From Bacteroidetes bacterium UBA6661 (lineage in GTDB: Bacteria; Bacteroidota; Bacteroidia; AKYH767-A; OLB10), in the NCBI GenBank assembly GCA_002455375.1, contig DKKR01000075.1, positions 10,646 through 21,719 of the forward strand: a stretch of DNA of 11,074 nt, read 5' to 3'. The position numbers and the translations under genes were made by a program. Positions 1-6,746 of this stretch are shown here, in pieces; the stretch's first letter is position 1; every line of letters begins with the position of its first letter. A model generated the notes under the pieces. The model searched no databases. It saw only the letters and a program-made list of their open reading frames with translations, and was not told the origin of the DNA.

Positions 1-569
1 CTGAATCTTTGTTTGTAGCGATATTGATATTGTGTATAAAGTTTCCATGGGCTGCCGGGATAGGCAGGATGAACTTTGTCTGTTGCTGTGCTGTCGCGAA
101 AGCCTTTTTGCTTTTCAAGATAACGTTGACCACGGACAATGAGTCTGCTGTTACCATCAGAAAATATTTTTTTTAACGTTGCTTTAATATCTTCTGTATT
201 TCCAACAGTTACATAAGGTAAAATTTCTTCAATGTCCTCTAATGAAAGATAGTCTATGGACTGAAGTTCATAAAGAGAAATAAATTTTCCTGAAATTTCA
301 CGGTGTTCGATAATAGCATCAGCTTGCACTTCGCTGAACAATCCTGTCTGCAACAAATCTTCACGTGTTGCTTTATTTAAATTTATTGGGTTGGCAGCTA
401 ATTGCTGAAGTTGCTCTGTCAGTTCAGTCAGGTCTGCAGACTCATCTGCTGTATTGGCAATATTTTCAATCTTCTCTTCAATTTTACTGTCATCTTGTGG
501 TGGTACCACCTGTGCAAATGTTATGTTGCAGACTAATAATGAAATAAAAAACAGTTGAATAGTTTTCAT
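1..569 (-). CDS. Secreted helix-hairpin-helix protein, probable outer-membrane barrel (3' end missing)
   Basis: Read from the ATG at 569, the frame stays open for 189 codons to the left edge, so only the N-terminal part is present. Residues 1-20 form a signal peptide (MKT, hydrophobic core, then TFAQ). An acidic, probably helical linker follows (about 27-58). Residues 61-122 form a helix-hairpin-helix unit: PINLNKAT, then LLQTGLFSEVQADAIIEHR, then a second half ending EEILPYV, as in ComEA-type domains. From about residue 143 the sequence (RGQRYLEKQKGF, later GSPWKLYTQYQYRYKQRF) alternates aromatic and polar residues. This looks like the start of the C-terminal barrel of large Bacteroidota proteins of this architecture. 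The start lies 2 nt after the stop of the upstream barrel gene, so the two are almost certainly co-transcribed. DNA binding is not shown. Confidence is high for a real gene and moderate for the barrel. Confidence 0.88.
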   Translation of the reverse strand, partial: MKTIQLFFISLLVCNITFAQVVPPQDDSKIEEKIENIANTADESADLTELTEQLQQLAANPINLNKATREDLLQTGLFSEVQADAIIEHREISGKFISLYELQSIDYLSLEDIEEILPYVTVGNTEDIKATLKKIFSDGNSRLIVRGQRYLEKQKGFRDSTATDKVHPAYPGSPWKLYTQYQYRYKQRF

Positions 570-571
570 GA

Positions 572-1384
572 TTAAAACGCATAACGCAAAGCCAAACCCG
601 GACTGTAGCCCAAGGGTTCAAAATAACCTGAAGTAAAGTCAGCATAAAATTGTGAAAACTTTAATCCGAAACCAAATGTAAGCTGAACAGGTTCTGTACT
701 CACACCACCACGAACATATAATGCCTTAACTGGATGATATTCCAGCGCAATTTTAAAATTTTCTTTGCTGTCAATTGATTTAAAAATTTCTGCTGCTGCC
801 AGAACTTTTTCAGAAAAGGAGTAGCTGATACCTGCTTTGATGATTACAGGAATTCGCTCATCATCATAATCGGTAATTTTTACATGTAGTGGATTAAAAA
901 TATGTACTCCTGCTTTAAGTTTATTAAACTCTGCCAGCACACCACCTTCAATGGTGAAAGATGATTTGTTTCCATAGCCTTCGTCAATGTGTGTGTTCAG
1001 ATAATCAACCTGCACACCTGCACTGAAAACGGGACTTAGTTTTTTTGCAAAAGCCAAACCTATTTTATTCTGATTAAAAAGCTTGTAGCCATAACGATTT
1101 ACACTCAATGCAAACACTCCTTTTTTGGATGCTAGCGGCAAAGCAAAAGCGGCAGATAATGTGTTGAGTTCTTTCATGCCAAAACGGTTCTGCAAGGCAA
1201 GACCTGCTTCCGGTTTTTCTATCATTGAAAGGCAGGCCTGATTGTTAAATGCTGCAAATACATCGTTAATGGTGACAGCAGCATCGCTCAATGCCGATGC
1301 ACGTGCTCCTCCGGAAGTAAGATAAGTCTGGGCAGATATATTGCTGAAACAGAAAAGAAAAATGGCCAGTATTGTTGGCTTCAT
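572..1384 (-). CDS. PorV/PorQ-like outer-membrane beta-barrel protein
   Basis: This is a 270-residue protein with a clear signal peptide (residues 1-19, ending SNISAQ). The N-terminus of the mature protein carries SGGARASALSDAAVTIND followed by AAFNNQACLS (about 24-53). This matches the glycine/alanine-rich opening plus 'FNNPA'-type motif of PorV/PorQ and related FadL-like barrels. The rest is a series of short amphipathic strands with many aromatic residues, and it ends in LALRYAF, with the terminal phenylalanine typical of barrels inserted by the BAM complex. No enzyme motif is visible. PorV and PorQ homologues serve type IX secretion, but this short protein could be a different barrel of the same superfamily. 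It is first in a two-gene unit with the helix-hairpin-helix gene, 2 nt apart. A promoter matching the Bacteroidota consensus lies just upstream. The ATG at 1384 is the only sensible start because it begins the signal peptide. Confidence 0.85.
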   Translation of the reverse strand: MKPTILAIFLFCFSNISAQTYLTSGGARASALSDAAVTINDVFAAFNNQACLSMIEKPEAGLALQNRFGMKELNTLSAAFALPLASKKGVFALSVNRYGYKLFNQNKIGLAFAKKLSPVFSAGVQVDYLNTHIDEGYGNKSSFTIEGGVLAEFNKLKAGVHIFNPLHVKITDYDDERIPVIIKAGISYSFSEKVLAAAEIFKSIDSKENFKIALEYHPVKALYVRGGVSTEPVQLTFGFGLKFSQFYADFTSGYFEPLGYSPGLALRYAF

Positions 1385-1403
1385 AAGCTTGATTTGACGA
1401 ACT

Positions 1404-1438
1404 CAAACATAGGGCAAATAAAATGATTATGCAACAAA
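1404..1438 (-). promoter_or_regulatory. Probable promoter of the barrel / helix-hairpin-helix unit
   Basis: On the minus strand, TATGTTTG (1411-1404) fits the Bacteroidota -7 element TAnnTTTG exactly. A TTTGTTG stretch lies upstream (1438-1432), with 20-23 nt between the elements depending on which TTG/TTTG is counted, close to the usual -33/-7 spacing. The -7 box ends about 20 nt before the ATG at 1384. It is one of the three best consensus promoters in the window. Confidence 0.55.
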
Positions 1439-1454
1439 TTGTTTTTATTCAAAA

Positions 1455-1472
1455 GAATCAATTTATTGAATC
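1455..1472. repeat. Imperfect inverted repeat between divergent promoters
   Basis: The 18-bp sequence GAATCAATTTATTGAATC contains TCAAT and ATTGA around a TT centre, and the outer GA/TC also pairs with one A-A mismatch between them. It sits in the 173-bp region between the divergent barrel gene and the T9SS cargo gene, outside both candidate promoters, where an operator could lie. In AT-rich DNA a repeat of this size can arise by chance, so it is only a candidate. Confidence 0.2.
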
Positions 1473-1508
1473 ATTTTAAATATGTTAGATTTTTAGTAGG
1501 GCATAATA

Positions 1509-1538
1509 TTTGTTTCTGGGTAATAAATTGTGCTTTTG
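1509..1538 (+). promoter_or_regulatory. Weak candidate promoter of the T9SS cargo gene
   Basis: TTTG (1509-1512) and TGCTTTTG (1531-1538) are separated by 18 nt, with one mismatch to TAnnTTTG in the second element. The box ends 19 nt before the ATG at 1558. Two near-matches nearby, TAATATTTG (1504-1512) and TAGAATTTG (1543-1551), have an extra base in the spacer, so the exact position is uncertain. Confidence 0.25.
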
Positions 1539-1557
1539 AAAATAGAATTTGTAAACT

Positions 1558-2370
1558 ATGAAAAAGGTTGTTTTGAACTTGATTTGTGCAATGCTTTTTA
1601 GCAACTTCAAATCATTTTCACAGAATTGCGAATTACTTTGTAATGGTGATTTTGAAAACCCATTAGTGATTTCAACACCTCATTTTGTCAATAATAATGC
1701 AATGCGTTGTTGGCAAACAACTGCCACAGATAGTTTGATGGAGTTGTGGGAGTCGGGTTATAATGGTGTAACAGCCTATAGCGGTAATCAGTTTATGGAA
1801 ATTAATGCAAATCAAGTAGCAGCAGTTTATCAGGATGTTTCTTTAATAGCCGGAGATTCTCTAACAATTAGTTTTGCTCACAGAGCAAGATTTGGTATTG
1901 ATACCATGAGCGTTTCTTTAGGAACTCAAAATAATCTTCCTACAGTTTTAGGATATTTTGCCGATAGCACTTCCTCATGGGGGCATTATGTAATCAACTA
2001 CACAATACCAGTATCAGGTTATTATAGGATTAGTTTTAATTCTGTTTATTCAGGAGGAAATTTGGCAAGTTTGGGGAATTTTATTGATGCCGTTTCCGTT
2101 TGTGGATCATCAGTTGGATTTGATGACTATAAACAAACGGGAACATTTTTTATTTACCCAAATTTAAGTACTAAGGGCGTAACAATTAAACTAAATGATG
2201 ATGGAAAAGGCGTTTTAACCATTTGTGATATTTTGGGCAAGACTTTGTATAGTGCTACTTTAAATCTTACAGAAAATCAAATAGAAACAGGTCCTTTAGA
2301 AAGAGGTGTTTATGTAGTTAGTTTGTTAAAAAATAATAAAATAGTCAGCAAAAGATTTTTGGTCAATTAA
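1558..2370 (+). CDS. Secreted protein with lectin-like domain and T9SS type A sorting domain
   Basis: This 270-residue protein is exported across the inner membrane by its signal peptide (residues 1-22, ending KSFSQ) and probably across the outer membrane by type IX secretion. After NCELLCNGDFENP (23-35), residues about 28-182 look like a jelly-roll carbohydrate-binding-type domain. Supporting features are the NGDFE opening, YSGNQFMEINAN (75-86), the strand YQDVSLIAGDSLTISFAHRAR (91-111) and the closing FIDAVSVCG. Cysteines at 24, 28, 51 and 182 may form disulfides. Residues about 196-270 match the type A sorting domain: FIYPNLSTKGVTI, then an ICDILGKTLYS strand, then LERGVYVVSL, ending KRFLVN. 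The usual YPNP is YPNL here. The domain is normally cleaved during export. No catalytic motif is visible, so it is probably a surface or released binding protein; the ligand is unknown. The gene converges on the methyltransferase gene, and the two share a TTAA at their stops. Confidence 0.85.
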   Translation: MKKVVLNLICAMLFSNFKSFSQNCELLCNGDFENPLVISTPHFVNNNAMRCWQTTATDSLMELWESGYNGVTAYSGNQFMEINANQVAAVYQDVSLIAGDSLTISFAHRARFGIDTMSVSLGTQNNLPTVLGYFADSTSSWGHYVINYTIPVSGYYRISFNSVYSGGNLASLGNFIDAVSVCGSSVGFDDYKQTGTFFIYPNLSTKGVTIKLNDDGKGVLTICDILGKTLYSATLNLTENQIETGPLERGVYVVSLLKNNKIVSKRFLVN

Positions 2371-3098
2371 CGTTGTTTTTCAGCAACTATGATAACTGAA
2401 CCGGCAATTTCTTTTAATAAAGGTGTTTTCTCTACAATTTTTCCAATTGAGTTAACGGTTGTAATCAGGAAGCCAGGCACAACAGGATGTAAGAAATCAT
2501 AAGGAAAAATATTGACGTTGGTAAACCCTTTTTGTCTTAACAATTTGGTGAAAGACCAACGTACAATGGCTGTTTCATCCGGTGAATCACCAAGCCATTT
2601 TTTTATAAATGGAATATTTTTTTGAATAAATATTTGTGGATTTAACATGTTTGGCTCTGCAAAAACCATACGACCTCCCGGTTTTAGTACTCTGAAAATT
2701 TCATTCAGCGAGCGTTCAAACTCTAAATGATGTAAAACGGAACTTCCGAAAACAACATCAAAAGTATTTGCATCAAATTGTATTTGCATGGCATCCGCCA
2801 ACACAAACTCTACTTCCGGATATTTTTCTTTTGCAACATTTAGTAATTCCGGTGAAATGTCAGTAGCAATAATTTTTGCACCTGTGCGCTGATAAAATTT
2901 ACCTGAAAAAAGTCCTGTTCCACAACCTATTTCTAATACAGTGCTGCTTTTATCTGCAAGTGAGTATTGGGCTATTAAATCTGCACGTCTGTCAGCTCTT
3001 ACTTTCCCCGCAGGACTGTCCCAGTTCCATATTGCTTCTGCGCCACCTTCCAGAAGTTTTTTACCATGTTCTAATTCGTTTGAAATTCTATCGCTCAT
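2367..3098 (-). CDS. Class I SAM-dependent methyltransferase
   Basis: This 243-residue cytoplasmic protein has the Rossmann-fold methyltransferase motifs. VLEIGCGTG (residues 54-62) is the glycine-rich SAM loop, and ATDIS (78-82) holds the acidic residue for the ribose. LADAMQIQFDANTFDVVF (100-117) covers the adenine-binding and post-II region, followed by SVLHHL and FRVLKPGGRMVFAEPN (135-150), typical of the Methyltransf_11/25 group. The variable C-terminal part (about 150-230), rich in phenylalanine and proline, probably recognises the acceptor. The acceptor cannot be read from the sequence; a quinone, lipid or glycan is possible. The ATG at 3098 overlaps the TGA of the upstream glycosyltransferase gene by one base (TGATG), which suggests translational coupling. 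An in-frame TTG one codon further up is less likely to be the start. The coupling makes a lipid or glycan acceptor somewhat more likely, but that is inference. Confidence 0.88.
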   Translation of the reverse strand: MSDRISNELEHGKKLLEGGAEAIWNWDSPAGKVRADRRADLIAQYSLADKSSTVLEIGCGTGLFSGKFYQRTGAKIIATDISPELLNVAKEKYPEVEFVLADAMQIQFDANTFDVVFGSSVLHHLEFERSLNEIFRVLKPGGRMVFAEPNMLNPQIFIQKNIPFIKKWLGDSPDETAIVRWSFTKLLRQKGFTNVNIFPYDFLHPVVPGFLITTVNSIGKIVEKTPLLKEIAGSVIIVAEKQR

Positions 3099-4765
3099 CA
3101 ATATTTTATTTCATATAAGTAAGAAGGCTCACTTGTTCCAACCTGCTTCACTAATTTTAATTTATCAGGATATTTTTGTCCTACAGGCCCCATCATTCTA
3201 TGCAATGTGTTGATAACATAGCCATCATTCTTCTTCGGGTTTCGCCTTAAACTTGCAATCAACACATGAGTTACTTTATTTTCTTTTAACAATGCAAGTA
3301 CAGAATCCGGGTCAGTGCTCGGTACTGTATAAATAGGATAAAATGATTTTCCATTGGAATAGATAAACGACATAGGTGCTTTTCGTGAAACTACATAGGC
3401 CGTTTCAGGAAGACTGTCACCACAATAACGACTCAATTTTAAAAAGTTTGTCCAGTCTTCTGTATAACCATAATAAATATCGCCACCCATATTCTTTTTT
3501 AATATCGGTAAATTGGCAACAGACTTATCAGCTGTTTTTATCAGGCTACTCATTATTATAATGATGCTAACAATAAGAAAAACAAAGCTGCGCAGTGCAG
3601 GAGTGTTTTGAAAAGCATAATATAGCCCATAAAAAATAATCATCATAATAAATGGTACGTAAACTAAAACCATGCGCGGTTGATCCCATGAAGTTTGTAA
3701 AACAAAAAAGGTTAATCCTGCCATCAATAGTACATACAGAAAAGTAAATTGCATGATTCTGGCTTTATTTTTAAAAATGAAATACAAACCAATGCCAACA
3801 AAAAGAAATGTAATCAACACTAGCCCTGAATTGGTTTTTGTATTTTCCGGTGAAACAAATCCCAAAATCTGATAAAGCCTTTTACCAATATAAATACTTG
3901 TATTTGAAAAAAGTCTGTCAACAAATCCTCCAAAATCATCTACACCTTTTGATGCATTGTATGGGTCTTTCTGAATCAGAATCTGATACTGGTTACTGAA
4001 CTGATTTTGTGAACCCCAGATAAAAGATTTAATAACTTCAAAAATACCACGCACTACAACAAATGAACCAAAAGCATAAGCTAATTTTTTAAAGTCACGA
4101 TTAAAGACAAAATACAATGCTACTGCAGCAATTGCTCCCACAGTGATATTTTTTGTTAATGATAACAAGGTAAGAGTAATTCCAAAAACTAAATACTTAG
4201 CAATAGGTATGTTGTCTTCTTTAGAGGCAATAAGAATAGGCCGTATAGTAATAAATAACAATGCTTGTAAAAAACAAAAGAATGCCTCAGAATAGGTTTG
4301 GCTTGCAAAGTATAAAAAGTAACTGTTTATTCCGGTGAAAATTAGGACAGCAAACAAGATTGAGTAAGGTATTAATTTGCGAAATGCATAATACATTGCA
4401 GTTAAGTTCAATAGACTAAATAAAATAGAAAGTGATTTTAGAATTGGAAGATTAATGCCCCAAATGCTAACCGGCAAACTTAAAAATATAGGATAGAGTG
4501 GTGCTTTGGTACTGTAATAACTACTAAAATCTTTGGTAAGTTTAAATGCACCTTCAATATAATCAGAGTCATCATTTCCTTCACTCATCTTTATGTCAAA
4601 AAGCAAAACGGAAAATATCAATGATACAAGCAGAATTGAAAAAAATATTATTGTCTCATTCTTCAATAAAAAGTTCTCAAGTTTTACTAAAGTTGTCTCG
4701 CTGGAAGATTTATTGGCAGTTTTTGTGTTACTTTTTTTAGCAACAACTTCTTTGTTTTTTTTCAT
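3098..4765 (-). CDS. GT-C fold membrane glycosyltransferase (family 39/PMT-like)
   Basis: This 555-residue polytopic membrane protein has a lysine/serine/threonine-rich cytoplasmic tail (1-25) and a first membrane segment at about 38-58. The next loop carries SEGNDDSDYIEGA (61-73), an acidic motif in the position where GT-C enzymes hold their catalytic or metal-binding aspartates. YSTKAPLYPIFLSLP (84-98) and SQTYSEAFFCFL (155-166) are also typical of ArnT/PMT-like proteins. Several more hydrophobic helices follow to about residue 415. The last 125 or so residues form a soluble, probably periplasmic, domain with WTNFLKLSRYCGDSLPETAYVVSRKAP. Such enzymes transfer a sugar from a polyprenyl-phosphate donor to a lipid, glycan or protein outside the cytoplasm. 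Donor and acceptor are unknown. The gene starts 11 nt after the transaldolase stop and overlaps the methyltransferase start by one base. It is a remote PMT/ArnT relative, so the exact family is less certain than the fold. Confidence 0.82.
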   Translation of the reverse strand: MKKNKEVVAKKSNTKTANKSSSETTLVKLENFLLKNETIIFFSILLVSLIFSVLLFDIKMSEGNDDSDYIEGAFKLTKDFSSYYSTKAPLYPIFLSLPVSIWGINLPILKSLSILFSLLNLTAMYYAFRKLIPYSILFAVLIFTGINSYFLYFASQTYSEAFFCFLQALLFITIRPILIASKEDNIPIAKYLVFGITLTLLSLTKNITVGAIAAVALYFVFNRDFKKLAYAFGSFVVVRGIFEVIKSFIWGSQNQFSNQYQILIQKDPYNASKGVDDFGGFVDRLFSNTSIYIGKRLYQILGFVSPENTKTNSGLVLITFLFVGIGLYFIFKNKARIMQFTFLYVLLMAGLTFFVLQTSWDQPRMVLVYVPFIMMIIFYGLYYAFQNTPALRSFVFLIVSIIIIMSSLIKTADKSVANLPILKKNMGGDIYYGYTEDWTNFLKLSRYCGDSLPETAYVVSRKAPMSFIYSNGKSFYPIYTVPSTDPDSVLALLKENKVTHVLIASLRRNPKKNDGYVINTLHRMMGPVGQKYPDKLKLVKQVGTSEPSYLYEIKY

Positions 4766-4776
4766 TACAATAAAAG

Positions 4777-5433
4777 TTAATTCGCAAACTTCTTTGCGTC
4801 AGCAAGAAACTTTTCAAGTCCGATGTCTGTCAGTGGATGTTTCAGTAAATCGGTAATGGCATTCAATGGGCAAGTGGCTACATCAGCACCTAACTTAGCA
4901 CAGTTTATAATATGCATTGCATGGCGAATGCTGGCTGCGAGAATTTGTGTCTGAAAACCATAGTTGTCATAAATCTGACGGATTTCACTTATCAGTTGCA
5001 AACCATCTGTACTCACATCATCTAAGCGGCCAATAAATGGCGAAACATAGGTGGCTCCTGCTTTGGCAGCAAGCAATGCCTGTCCTGCTGAAAAAACTAA
5101 AGTGCAATTGGTCTTTATTCCTTTTGAAGCAAAATAGTGAATGGCTTTTATTCCTTCTTTTATCATAGGTACTTTAACAACTATCTGTTCGTGCAACTTA
5201 GCTAATTCTTCGCCTTCTGCAACAATGCCGTCATAGTCGGTGGCAATAACTTCAGCACTGATGTCGCCTTTTACAATGTTACAGATATCAACGTAATGTT
5301 TCATCACTGCAGCTTTGCCTTTTATTCCTTCCTTAGCCATCAATGATGGATTGGTTGTTACACCATCGAGTACACCTAAGTCATTTGCTTCTTTTATTTG
5401 TGCCAGATTGGCTGTGTCAATAAAAAATTTCAT
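4777..5433 (-). CDS. tal: Transaldolase, small TalC/MipB-type
   Basis: This 218-residue protein has the length of the decameric small transaldolase/fructose-6-phosphate aldolase subfamily. It moves a dihydroxyacetone unit between sedoheptulose 7-phosphate and glyceraldehyde 3-phosphate in the cytoplasmic non-oxidative pentose phosphate pathway. Visible motifs are FIDTANL with Asp6, GVTTNPSL (24-31) with Asn28, IVVKVPM (84-90) with the Schiff-base lysine at 87, and TLVFSAGQALLAAKAGATYVSPF, ending ATCPLNAITDLLKHPLTD near the C-terminus. Glu61 (SAEVIATDYDG) occupies the position where E. coli fructose-6-phosphate aldolase has Gln59. Transaldolases have glutamate there, which favours true transaldolase activity. 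The gene lies 25 nt downstream of adk and 11 nt upstream of the glycosyltransferase, in one apparent transcription unit. It could supply ribose 5-phosphate, the precursor of the PRPP used by hpt. Confidence 0.93.
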   Translation of the reverse strand: MKFFIDTANLAQIKEANDLGVLDGVTTNPSLMAKEGIKGKAAVMKHYVDICNIVKGDISAEVIATDYDGIVAEGEELAKLHEQIVVKVPMIKEGIKAIHYFASKGIKTNCTLVFSAGQALLAAKAGATYVSPFIGRLDDVSTDGLQLISEIRQIYDNYGFQTQILAASIRHAMHIINCAKLGADVATCPLNAITDLLKHPLTDIGLEKFLADAKKFAN

Positions 5434-5458
5434 TTTGTTTTTTTGTTTAATAATAATG

Positions 5459-6028
5459 TTACTTATCTATTGCTTTGCACAACAGATTAAAAATTTCATC
5501 AATGCTTCCAATGCCATTGATGCCGTAATATTTATTCTGTTTACGATAATAATCAGCTACCGGAGCAGTCTTATTGTTGTATTCGTTAATGCGCTTTTTA
5601 ATAACTTCAGGATTCTGATCATCAGGGCGACCGGAATCTTTGCCACGTAGCAATAGTCGCTTCGATAATTCAACTTCTGTTACTTCTAAAGCAAGCATCA
5701 TTTTGATTGTAGTATTTTTTTGTAGCAACAAATTATCGAGTGCTGCTGCTTGTGCAGTAGTGCGTGGGAAGCCATCAAAAATAAATCCTTTGGCTGTTGG
5801 GTTGGCATCAAGTTTTGATTCAATCATTCCTATAACAACTTCATCGGGAACTAATACACCCTGATCCATCAGTTTTTTAGCTTCAAGACCTAATTTAGTT
5901 TGCCCTGCAATTTCGTTTCGCAACAAATCACCGGTTGATAAATGTATGAGGCCATAATGCTGAATAAGTTTTTCGGACTGTGTTCCTTTGCCTGCACCCG
6001 GAGGACCAAATAGTACAATGTTGAGCAT
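5459..6028 (-). CDS. adk: Adenylate kinase, short-LID form
   Basis: This 189-residue cytoplasmic enzyme interconverts ATP + AMP and 2 ADP. The P-loop GPPGAGKGTQ is at residues 8-17. The AMP-binding region contains HLSTGDLLRNEI (29-40) and VPDEVVIGMIE (60-70), and the FDGFPRT motif is at 84-90. The LID is the compact type (RLLLRGKDSGRPDDQNPEVIKKR, split here only by position 124-146) and lacks the long zinc-binding insertion of Gram-positive enzymes. Its length is usual for Bacteroidota. The start is an ATG with no clear Shine-Dalgarno site, which is normal in this phylum. The gene follows hpt by 57 nt counting from stop to start and precedes tal by 25 nt. An hpt-adk neighbourhood is common in Bacteroidota, where obgE often follows. 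Here tal takes that place. Confidence 0.97.
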   Translation of the reverse strand: MLNIVLFGPPGAGKGTQSEKLIQHYGLIHLSTGDLLRNEIAGQTKLGLEAKKLMDQGVLVPDEVVIGMIESKLDANPTAKGFIFDGFPRTTAQAAALDNLLLQKNTTIKMMLALEVTEVELSKRLLLRGKDSGRPDDQNPEVIKKRINEYNNKTAPVADYYRKQNKYYGINGIGSIDEIFNLLCKAIDK

Positions 6029-6083
6029 AATAATAAATTAAAAAGGTTCTGGTAATAAATTTCTCATTTCGTTTTATCCGATA

Positions 6084-6620
6084 TTATGATTTAAGTACAT
6101 AAATGTCCTGAAGATTTCGTCCGTAGCCATCATAGTCTAATCCATAACCTACAACAAAAGCAGGTGGAATTTCAAATCCTGCATAATCAACAGTAACCGG
6201 TATCTTCAATGCCTGTGGTTTAAAAAGCAGTGTAGCCAATTTGACTGATGCCGGTTGATGCCTGGATATTTCCTGCATCAGATATGAAACTGTCTCACCG
6301 GTATCAACAATATCTTCAACAATGATGACATGTCTATTGTTTATATTTCCTGAAAGACCGACTACATTTTTCATTTGCCCGGTAGATTCTGTGCCGCTAT
6401 ATGATGATACTCTGATAAAAGAAATTTCACAGGGAGTCTCAATGTTGCGGAATAAATCGGCCATAAAAAGAAAAGCACCGTTAAGCACACCAATAAACAC
6501 AGGATTTTTGTCTTTGTATTCAGAATTCAAGTCGCGAGCAATCTCCAGAATTCTGGTTTCGATTTTCTTTCGCGGAATCATGATAGTGAATGTTTTATCA
6601 AGTATGGTAACTTCGTTCAT
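6084..6620 (-). CDS. hpt: Hypoxanthine phosphoribosyltransferase
   Basis: This 178-residue cytoplasmic enzyme joins hypoxanthine (and probably guanine) to PRPP to make IMP or GMP in purine salvage. GVLNGAFLFMADL (44-56) is the pyrophosphate-binding loop region. VIIVEDIVDTGETVSYL (98-114) is the PRPP-binding signature with its paired acidic residues. FVVGYGLDYDGYGRNLQDIYVL (split as 156-165 and 166-176) is the C-terminal base-binding region, with the Asp-Gly and Arg-Asn-Leu typical of the family. I chose the ATG at 6620 (MNEVTILDKTF). A GTG two codons upstream (6626) is also in frame but is a poorer start. It is first of five tightly spaced minus-strand genes and diverges from purK. Confidence 0.95.
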   Translation of the reverse strand: MNEVTILDKTFTIMIPRKKIETRILEIARDLNSEYKDKNPVFIGVLNGAFLFMADLFRNIETPCEISFIRVSSYSGTESTGQMKNVVGLSGNINNRHVIIVEDIVDTGETVSYLMQEISRHQPASVKLATLLFKPQALKIPVTVDYAGFEIPPAFVVGYGLDYDGYGRNLQDIYVLKS

Positions 6621-6640
6621 TGCCACTTTTTTGGGTGCGG

Positions 6641-6648
6641 CTAAAGTA
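6641..6648 (-). promoter_or_regulatory. Weak candidate -7 box for the hpt-led operon
   Basis: On the minus strand, TACTTTAG (6648-6641) differs by one base from TAnnTTTG and ends about 20 nt before the hpt ATG. No TTG/TTTG is present at the expected -33 distance, so support is limited. Some promoter is expected here because hpt heads the operon and diverges from purK. Confidence 0.25.
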
Positions 6649-6693
6649 AAAATAAATTCCCTATGGCTGACGGAGTTTCTATTCTTAGCTTAT

Positions 6694-6726
6694 TTTGTTT
6701 TCATTGCCACAGGTTCTTTATTTTTG
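6694..6726 (+). promoter_or_regulatory. Probable purK promoter
   Basis: TTTG (6694-6697), a 21-nt spacer and TATTTTTG (6719-6726) fit the Bacteroidota -33/-7 promoter with an exact TAnnTTTG. The -7 box ends 20 nt before the purK ATG at 6747, leaving a short leader with no obvious attenuator or riboswitch. Confidence 0.5.
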
Positions 6727-6746
6727 TTTAATAAATAGCGTTAATT

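Noticed and set aside
365..547. Plus-strand open frame of 60 codons
   Set aside because: It lies antisense to the helix-hairpin-helix gene, which has a signal peptide and recognisable domain. The plus-strand frame has no such features.
2371..2386. Possible GTTG/CAAC hairpin after the cargo gene stop, as a terminator
   Set aside because: It has a 4-bp stem, lies inside the methyltransferase coding sequence and has no following T-run.
6322..6738. Plus-strand open frame of 138 codons
   Set aside because: It is mostly antisense to hpt, whose PRPP-binding motif is unmistakable, and its product has no domain-like pattern.
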